Source: Clostridiaceae bacterium (GTDB lineage: Bacteria > Bacillota > Clostridia > Oscillospirales > Acutalibacteraceae). From it: a stretch of 6,905 bases of DNA. Positions 1 to 5,168 of this stretch are shown here, one piece after another. Position numbers and translations under genes: made by a program. The stretch lies in NCBI GenBank assembly GCA_016302625.1, contig JAEDNG010000043.1:1-6905 (forward strand), written 5' to 3'. Position 1 is the stretch's first letter. Each line of letters begins with the position of its first letter. The notes under the pieces are model-generated. The model did no database searches and was not told the DNA's origin. It saw only the letters and a list, made by a program, of their open reading frames with translations.

Positions 1-829
1 TCGGAGCTTCAACCAGGGTGAAGTTGTCGAAATAAGTGGCGCCTGCCTGCAGCCAGATACGGTAAACCTCGCCCTCATTCGCTGTGGTAGTGAATTCCTT
101 GCGGAATGAAGTCCATGTCCACGGGGTATTCGTTGAGCACTTATTTTCGTCAAGCAGTCCGGAACCGTTCTGCGCATTACCGTTGTTATTGGCGGTAAAG
201 TCGGTTACAAGACCGTTACTTTTTGCGTAAATCTTGACCATGGCCGCATTTGAAGAACCGGCGGCGTTGGCCTCCTCGGTCGCAACCTCAAAATAGAGCA
301 TATAACGGGTATTCGGTTTAAGTCCCTCAATATCCTGATAAACGCCGCTGTAATCGCCCAGTCTTGCATTGTCGTTTACATCGACAATCGCGCGGAAAGC
401 GTTCTCTGCACTGTTGTTCTTATAAAGCGCTTTGCCGTAAACCTCGTCAAAATCGGTTCCGCTTACGTCTTTGACAGACCAGAGCGGATTGTTATAGGTC
501 GTGCCGGTATACTTGGTGCTGTCATTTTTAACCGTGTCAATTTTTCCGCCGTTAACATTGGTTCCCACAGCGGCGGCAAACTCAGCCTTTGTGGCGGGAA
601 GAGCGGCTCCGCCAAAATCAAACAGTCCGTCGATACCAGCGCGCGTACCCTGATGCCAGCCTGTGGTACCATCTGAAAAATCACCGTTAACGATATAATT
701 TTTGTAAACCGGGGAATCGTTATCGTCAATAACAATTTTCCCTGTTCCTGCAAGCGCGGTAATAGCTACGCTGCCTGTTAATGCTGCGGAAACTGCGATT
801 GTCAAAATTTTCTTCATATTGATTTTCAT
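1..829 (-). CDS. Secreted protein with N-terminal carbohydrate-binding-module-like domain (3' end outside window)
   Basis: An open frame of 276 codons runs from an ATG at 829 to the window edge with no stop, so the C-terminus is missing. Residues 1-27 form a signal peptide: lysines at 2, 6 and 7, a hydrophobic stretch at 9-24, and an ALA cleavage site at 25-27. The rest resembles one CBM4/9-type (galactose-binding-like beta-sandwich) module. It has the opening motif NYIVNGDFSDGTTGW at 44-58, a middle strand motif GLKPNTRYMLYFEV at 169-182, and the closing pattern of W239, then FRKEFTTT, then YFDNFTLVEAP near 266-276. Exposed aromatics such as W58, W117, W237 and W239 could stack on sugars. 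Proteins of this shape usually continue into a catalytic domain, another CBM or an anchor, none of which is visible. The family assignment is by motif memory, not search. The gene lies 87 nt after the permease pair, suggesting that it collects the imported glycan. The start is set by a GGAGGA site 6 nt upstream; the in-frame ATG at 817 is too far from that site. Confidence 0.82.
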   Translation of the reverse strand, partial: MKINMKKILTIAVSAALTGSVAITALAGTGKIVIDDNDSPVYKNYIVNGDFSDGTTGWHQGTRAGIDGLFDFGGAALPATKAEFAAAVGTNVNGGKIDTVKNDSTKYTGTTYNNPLWSVKDVSGTDFDEVYGKALYKNNSAENAFRAIVDVNDNARLGDYSGVYQDIEGLKPNTRYMLYFEVATEEANAAGSSNAAMVKIYAKSNGLVTDFTANNNGNAQNGSGLLDENKCSTNTPWTWTSFRKEFTTTANEGEVYRIWLQAGATYFDNFTLVEAP

Positions 830-835
830 TATAAA

Positions 836-841
836 TCCTCC
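836..841 (-). promoter_or_regulatory. Strong ribosome binding site of the CBM protein
   Basis: The minus strand reads GGAGGA followed by TTTATA and then ATG at 829. This near-perfect Shine-Dalgarno with 6-nt spacing favours the ATG at 829 over the in-frame ATG at 817, which would lie 18 nt away. It is the strongest ribosome site in the window, in keeping with a highly made secreted protein. Confidence 0.8.
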
Positions 842-887
842 TGCTTTTTTAAGATTTGAATAACAATAGGTTTAAACATCGACTACG

Positions 888-905
888 CTATCACCCCTCC
901 GATAG
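888..905 (-). repeat. Short inverted repeat after the permease genes
   Basis: The bases CTATC and GATAG flank the 8-base purine-rich loop GGAGGGGT on the minus strand, 11 nt past the permease stop codon. A 5-bp stem without a following T-run is weak. It could be a processing or stability element in the transcript, or a chance repeat. Confidence 0.3.
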
Positions 906-916
906 ATTGCGGATTA

Positions 917-1900
917 TTAACCCACAATTCCCGTTCTTTCAATACTCTCAGTAAAATACTTTTGAGTAAAAATATATATAACCAGCGGTGGCAGAATCGT
1001 CAAAAGACAGCCTGCTGCCGCGTAGGTTCTCATTTCGCTCTGCGTCATAGCGCCTGTCATAAAAATATCCGCCTTGCTCAGAGCGTCATAAATCCCGCTT
1101 AATTTGACCGATATAGGCTGATTGTCGCCCATAAAATACATCGATGAAGTAAAAACATCGTTCCAATGCCATATAAATCCGAAAAGCAATACCGTGATAA
1201 ACGCAGGAACCGCTAACGGAACAATGATACGGTAGTAGGTTTTAAAGGGACCGCAGCCGTCAATTTTCGCCGCCTCCTCCAAATCCTTGGACATTCCCTG
1301 AAAAAACTGGCGGAAAATGAAGATAAACAGACCCGACCTCAGCCCGCACGCAAAAAGCGACGGAAGGATAAATGTCAGAGGAGAACCGATTAAATTCACG
1401 TGATCGTAACCGATTATCGGCGCCAAAAGCTTAAGTAAGCCTCCGAAATCAAAAAATCGGAAATTCACATAGGAGGAAAGTACGATTGCAGGCGGCGGAA
1501 CAATAATCGTCAAAATCACAAGCGCGAAAGCGAGGTTTCGCTCCGCAAAGCGGAACCTTGCAAAACCGTAGCCCACCAATGAGCAGGAGAAAAGCGCCGC
1601 CGCCGTGCTTCCGACCGAAATAACCGCCGAAAGGAAAACGGATTTTCCGTAATCCAAAACCTCCAGCGCCGTTTTCATACTTTCAAGCGTAAGTGAATCG
1701 GGAATCCACATAACATTCGGGTTATTGATTGAATCCGCGCTTTGAAAGGCGGTAACAAACAAATAAATTAAAGGGAAAATGAACAAATACACTAAACCGA
1801 TAAAAAACAGAGTCCGAAATGTTTTGATTAAGGCGGAGGAAATTTTCCGTTTTAGGACATATGACCTGTGCTGTTTAGAATTTATATACGATTGCTGCAT
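917..1900 (-). CDS. Carbohydrate ABC transporter permease, MalG/UgpE type
   Basis: This 327-residue inner-membrane protein would form half of the channel of a sugar ABC importer, pairing with the permease encoded just upstream. Six membrane segments can be placed near residues 32-52, 88-112, 123-145, 175-196, 228-246 and 297-312. The cytoplasmic EAA loop is canonical: EAAKIDG at 209-215, continuing to the IIVP motif at 225-228. This loop docks onto the ATPase in the binding-protein-dependent permease family (BPD_transp_1). The C-terminus FTQKYFTESIERTGIVG matches the usual tail of MalG-type permeases. The protein is somewhat longer than the usual 270-290 residues because of a basic N-terminal extension of about 25 residues and a long extracytoplasmic loop at about 146-175. 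The ATG at 1900 follows GAAAGGA with 9-nt spacing and starts 19 nt after the partner's stop. The substrate cannot be read from sequence; the secreted glycan-active neighbours suggest an oligosaccharide. Confidence 0.93.
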   Translation of the reverse strand: MQQSYINSKQHRSYVLKRKISSALIKTFRTLFFIGLVYLFIFPLIYLFVTAFQSADSINNPNVMWIPDSLTLESMKTALEVLDYGKSVFLSAVISVGSTAAALFSCSLVGYGFARFRFAERNLAFALVILTIIVPPPAIVLSSYVNFRFFDFGGLLKLLAPIIGYDHVNLIGSPLTFILPSLFACGLRSGLFIFIFRQFFQGMSKDLEEAAKIDGCGPFKTYYRIIVPLAVPAFITVLLFGFIWHWNDVFTSSMYFMGDNQPISVKLSGIYDALSKADIFMTGAMTQSEMRTYAAAGCLLTILPPLVIYIFTQKYFTESIERTGIVG

Positions 1901-1919
1901 CTCATCACATCCTTTCAGG

Positions 1920-2822
1920 CTATTTCGGCTCTTTGTTCATTGAGGAAAAAATGAACAGTATAATCGCCAGTATCACACCGATAATGGCAAAATAAGTCCA
2001 TGCCATCGAGGACGCCCAACCGAGATTGACATTTTTGACGTTTAACAGCACCTGCTGCATAACCGCGTTGCTGTTGTCGGTAAAGGTGTCAACAATCGTA
2101 TAAACCGTATTTACCAGTATAATCGGCATAAGCATCGGAATGGTAATCATCCAAAAATTTTCCCATGCCGTCGCTCCCTCGATAGCTGAAACCTCATACA
2201 GCTGACTCGGAATACTTTGCAGACCTGCAAGAAATATAATCATCTGTATTCCCGTAAGCCAAAGCGAATCGAACATTTGATTGGAAATCATCGTGGCATA
2301 TCCGCTGATAGTTTCTCCGAATCCCAATTCAGACAAAAAATTGCCGAGAAAATCACTTTTGAAGACAGAACCCGAGGAAATCATATTGCCGGTAAGCACG
2401 CTCGCCGCGAGGTTGTCATTTTTGATAATGGTAATCACGATTCCCGACGCTACAATCGCGGGCAGAAAGAAGACCGCACGGATAAAGGTTCTGCCGCGGA
2501 ATTGCTGATTAAGTAAAATGGCTAAAAACAGACTTGAAATCAGAATAACAGGTAATTTCCATAGCATCTGTAGCAAGGAAGCCTGAAGATTGCCGATAAA
2601 TGTAGCGCTTCCGGTGAAATTGTCAATATAATTCTTCCAGCCTATGCACTCGGTCTGATAGCCCTCTGAGCTTATTGTGACGCTGGAAAAAGAAAAGCGG
2701 ATCGATTGAATAAGGGGCGCGAGAAAGAAGAAAATAAAACCTATGTAAAACAGCAGGACAAACGCCCTTCCTGTCCATGCGTTCTTTGCAGTCAGCGACA
2801 TCCGAAACCTTTTTTTCATCAT
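1920..2822 (-). CDS. Carbohydrate ABC transporter permease, LacF/UgpA/MalF type
   Basis: This 300-residue inner-membrane protein is the first permease of the importer pair. Six membrane segments fall near residues 21-40, 87-105, 113-133, 186-204, 228-246 and 274-293, with a large extracytoplasmic loop between the third and fourth (about 135-185). The EAA loop is recognisable but altered: EVSAIEG at 210-216, followed by ENFWMITIP at 221-229, where the usual form is EAA-x-x-DGA. The arrangement GLQSIP-x-x-LYE before it is typical of LacF/UgpA proteins. The gene overlaps the stop of the DUF5696-like gene by 4 nt (ATGA), which suggests translational coupling. Two adjacent ATG codons (2822 and 2819) follow GGAGG. 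The first leaves 4 nt of spacing and the second 7 nt, so the real start could be the second, one residue shorter. No solute-binding protein or ATPase gene lies in the window, so the transporter is incomplete here. Confidence 0.93.
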   Translation of the reverse strand: MMKKRFRMSLTAKNAWTGRAFVLLFYIGFIFFFLAPLIQSIRFSFSSVTISSEGYQTECIGWKNYIDNFTGSATFIGNLQASLLQMLWKLPVILISSLFLAILLNQQFRGRTFIRAVFFLPAIVASGIVITIIKNDNLAASVLTGNMISSGSVFKSDFLGNFLSELGFGETISGYATMISNQMFDSLWLTGIQMIIFLAGLQSIPSQLYEVSAIEGATAWENFWMITIPMLMPIILVNTVYTIVDTFTDNSNAVMQQVLLNVKNVNLGWASSMAWTYFAIIGVILAIILFIFSSMNKEPK

Positions 2823-5134
2823 TCCGCCTCCCTGTAAGCAAAGCTTTGCGGCTCTATTTTTATATTTTCCGCGGTAACGGTCTCTTCGTTATAATTGACG
2901 TACACCGTCACGCCGTTCTGATAAACTGTTTTTTTAACGCCCTCGGCGATTTTCGTGTTGGAAATTATTTCGCTGTTGTATATCAGCTTCTGAAGCGGCG
3001 CATATTCCGCGTATTTCTCAGCCGCGTCGTCAATCCACAGACCGTAATCAGAGCTATACAGATAATCAAACGCCGTTCCGGTTAAAGCGGAGGAATCAGC
3101 GTAAATGGCGTTATACAGCAGCTCCATTCCGTACTCCACGCTCTTTAAATAAACAGAGGTCGGATTTGCCGACTGAATAATAGCGGGAGAAGTCATATTT
3201 ACCGTTCCGTGCAGTACCATCTGATAAAACGGAACATCATAATCAAAGCTGTCAAAGCCGCTTGACTGAACAGGCGCTTCAAAAACACGGTCCGCATAGG
3301 CAAAGGTATATGCGTTGGCATTTGTGAAAGCTGTTTCGATACCCGCTTTCCGATACTCGGAGAGAACCTCGCCGTAAATATCCGGAAGGCCTGCACGGTT
3401 AAAGGCGTTTTTATTGGAAAAATCGGAATATGTCAGCCGCCCGACAGTTGAAAGAGAAATCGCTTCCAAATCAAGCGTTTGGTAAGACTTTAAATAGCGA
3501 CCCGAGAGCTTGGTGATTTTATTAGGCGTGAGCAAGCAAAACGAAGACGCCTTGGTATTAACTTCAAAATTGGACGGTAAATATGAATTCATCGCGGAAA
3601 TAACCTGAAACGGCGTTTTTATACTGTCGCGTGTTTTTAAAACACCGTTTCCGCTCTCGGTGTAGCGCAGAAGATCCACCTCGGGATAGAGCGTGCCGCC
3701 GTTATCGGCAACGCGCTGCGCAAGCTTTTGAAAATCGGAAATACTTCCGATTTTTCCGCTCACCTTTGCGGAAGAAGGAATTTTTTTATTATCTACACCC
3801 GAATTGCTCCAGCCTATATATTTAACCGTAACGCTGTCAACGCCTTTTTCTGCCAATTTGTCCAAAATCGACATCGCCTGCCCTACGGTAGTCAAAACCT
3901 TATGCTTGGTATACGGAATACCGAGGAAAGAAGCTTGTGTTTCAATAAATCCGTAAAGGCTTAGATTGAAGGTTGGCTCTGCCGCGCTTCCCGAAAAGCC
4001 CTTTTCTTTCTCAAGATAATCGCGGTATTCGCTAGCGATTCCAGCTATATCGGCTTTTTCTCCCGAAGCCATATAATAACGTACCTGATATTTTTCTAAA
4101 TTATAATCGGCGGTGGAAATTTTAGAGGAAGTCTTATTCTTGATAATATTTTCGCGCTGTGCGAAATTCAGAAAATGAACTACGCTGCTGATACAATTGT
4201 AAGCACAGTCGCTGTTTCCGTTGAAATAGGCGATAGACGCAGCCGCGTCGCCGCTTGTTATAATTCCTGTAAGGCTGTCGCTCCCCACCCTTGTGGCAAA
4301 GACGGGAAGCAATATGTTATCTTCGTGGACCCTGCTTGTTTCCTTAGGAACCGCAAGCTCATCGCAGTAAACATATTTATCATACTTATTCGAGGTTTTT
4401 ACGCCGTTATTGAAGCTGACAACGGCACCGGAGCCGTCAGGAACAAACAGCCAGCCCTCGTCCTTCGAATTTCCAGCACCGAAGGAGGGTAAAACATTTA
4501 TGCCCATTAAAATACAGCCATCACTGATTTTGATTTGCTCTCTGACTATTGTGACAGCAAGATAATCCTTTTCAAGCGTGTACTCAACCGGAAGAACAAC
4601 GCCTATATCTTCAAAATTATATGTGACGCGAAGCCCGTTATCCAAAATCTCCGCCGAAATACCGCCCTGAGCCATTACGCAGGAGGTATAACTGTCGGCA
4701 TGCTGTGCGCCCGTAATTTCATACTGACCGTCCGCAAATACATAATTCAAAACAATTTGAGAAAAAATTTCCGAGCGCTTAGCGCCTGTCGTTATCTCAT
4801 CGGTAAGCATATCATTCGGCACGCTGTACCAGACTTTTCCGCTGCCCTTGTTTTTCAAAGCGAAATATCCGTTCCTCAAATCGGCGTACAATACTGCGTC
4901 CTCGTTTTCCGCCGCCTTTTGATAGAAAGCGAAATCGTATTCGGGGGTTTCCGCGGTCACCCCCGGCTGAATCGGCAGCTCTCCCCCGCTTACCGCGGCG
5001 GCTGAAAAGCTTTCCTGCGTCTGAGCGTTCACAGTCGGACTTCCGCTTGCGGAAAACGGATAAAAAACCGTTAAGGCAACGGTTGACAGGCTGAGAACGG
5101 CACTTATGATAATTTTTTTGAAATGTGCAGCCAT
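2819..5134 (-). CDS. Secreted DUF5696-like protein, putative glycoside-hydrolase-like enzyme of unknown activity
   Basis: This 771-residue protein begins with a signal peptide: lysines at 6-7, a hydrophobic core at 8-27, and possible cleavage after SAS (30) or VNA (37). It has no lipobox, LPXTG motif or later membrane span. Residues about 65-350 look all-beta, with the landmark WLFVPDGSGAVVSFNNG at 228-244. Residues about 385-690 alternate strands and helices like a TIM barrel, with strand-end acids in YPEVDLL (E485, D487), LDLEAIS (D555, E557) and the DSFDYDVPFYQ segment (D628, D631, D633). The tail, about 717-771, reads like the small C-terminal beta domain of many glycosidases (VYQNGVTVYVNYN). 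I recognise the overall pattern as DUF5696, often seen beside sugar ABC permeases; no enzymatic activity is established for it to my knowledge. It may cleave or bind the glycan imported by the permeases. The ATG at 5134 follows AGAGG at 10 nt, and an in-frame TGA two codons upstream rules out an earlier start. The stop overlaps the next gene. Confidence 0.82.
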   Translation of the reverse strand: MAAHFKKIIISAVLSLSTVALTVFYPFSASGSPTVNAQTQESFSAAAVSGGELPIQPGVTAETPEYDFAFYQKAAENEDAVLYADLRNGYFALKNKGSGKVWYSVPNDMLTDEITTGAKRSEIFSQIVLNYVFADGQYEITGAQHADSYTSCVMAQGGISAEILDNGLRVTYNFEDIGVVLPVEYTLEKDYLAVTIVREQIKISDGCILMGINVLPSFGAGNSKDEGWLFVPDGSGAVVSFNNGVKTSNKYDKYVYCDELAVPKETSRVHEDNILLPVFATRVGSDSLTGIITSGDAAASIAYFNGNSDCAYNCISSVVHFLNFAQRENIIKNKTSSKISTADYNLEKYQVRYYMASGEKADIAGIASEYRDYLEKEKGFSGSAAEPTFNLSLYGFIETQASFLGIPYTKHKVLTTVGQAMSILDKLAEKGVDSVTVKYIGWSNSGVDNKKIPSSAKVSGKIGSISDFQKLAQRVADNGGTLYPEVDLLRYTESGNGVLKTRDSIKTPFQVISAMNSYLPSNFEVNTKASSFCLLTPNKITKLSGRYLKSYQTLDLEAISLSTVGRLTYSDFSNKNAFNRAGLPDIYGEVLSEYRKAGIETAFTNANAYTFAYADRVFEAPVQSSGFDSFDYDVPFYQMVLHGTVNMTSPAIIQSANPTSVYLKSVEYGMELLYNAIYADSSALTGTAFDYLYSSDYGLWIDDAAEKYAEYAPLQKLIYNSEIISNTKIAEGVKKTVYQNGVTVYVNYNEETVTAENIKIEPQSFAYREAE
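2827..2831 (-). promoter_or_regulatory. Ribosome binding site of the LacF-type permease, inside the preceding gene
   Basis: GGAGG on the minus strand lies within the last codons of the DUF5696-like gene and is followed by CGGA and then two consecutive ATG codons. The spacing is 4 nt to the first ATG and 7 nt to the second, so the site slightly favours the second ATG at 2819. Confidence 0.65.
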
Positions 5135-5144
5135 ATATCAGGTA

Positions 5145-5149
5145 CCTCT
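5145..5149 (-). promoter_or_regulatory. Ribosome binding site of the DUF5696-like gene
   Basis: AGAGG lies 10 nt before the ATG at 5134, within the 34-nt gap after the propeller/YIP1 gene. The spacing is slightly long. The in-frame TGA at 5140-5138 means this ATG is the earliest possible start. Confidence 0.55.
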
Positions 5150-5168
5150 TTTTTTAAATCATATTGCT

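Larger units (their letters stand above)
830..916 (-). other. Intergenic gap between the MalG-type permease and the CBM gene
   Basis: This 87-nt gap is the longest non-coding stretch in the window. On the minus strand it holds a short inverted repeat at 888-905 (CTATC, 8-nt loop, GATAG), an 8-bp palindrome GTTTAAAC at 870-877, an A-run, and the ribosome site of the CBM gene. I found no GC-rich hairpin followed by a T-run, so no intrinsic terminator is evident. I also found no well-spaced -35/-10 pair and nothing resembling a catabolite-responsive element. The gap therefore allows read-through, but it is long enough to hold a weak promoter or an RNA processing site. Confidence 0.6.

Noticed and set aside
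463..753. Minus-strand open frame of 96 codons starting MQEQGKLLL
   Set aside because: It lies in another frame inside the CBM-like gene, has no ribosome site and shows no domain-like pattern. The overlapping frame has a signal peptide, CBM motifs and a strong GGAGGA site.
870..877. GTTTAAAC palindrome as a regulator operator
   Set aside because: The symmetry does not extend beyond 8 bp and no promoter is placed next to it, so chance is likely.
888..905. Inverted repeat after the permeases as an intrinsic terminator
   Set aside because: The stem is only 5 bp and AT-containing, and no T-run follows on the transcribed strand.
2217..3085. Several plus-strand open frames of 75 to 102 codons opposite the first permease and the end of the DUF5696-like gene
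   Set aside because: The composition is atypical, they are antisense to clear genes, and none has a plausible start signal or domain.
4175..4492. Plus-strand open frame of 105 codons
   Set aside because: It is a shadow of the DUF5696-like gene on the opposite strand with no independent support.
4535..5005. Plus-strand open frame of 156 codons opposite the start of the DUF5696-like gene
   Set aside because: It is antisense to a well-supported coding region, is rich in Arg/Ile/Cys as expected of a shadow, and has no convincing ribosome site or recognisable domain.
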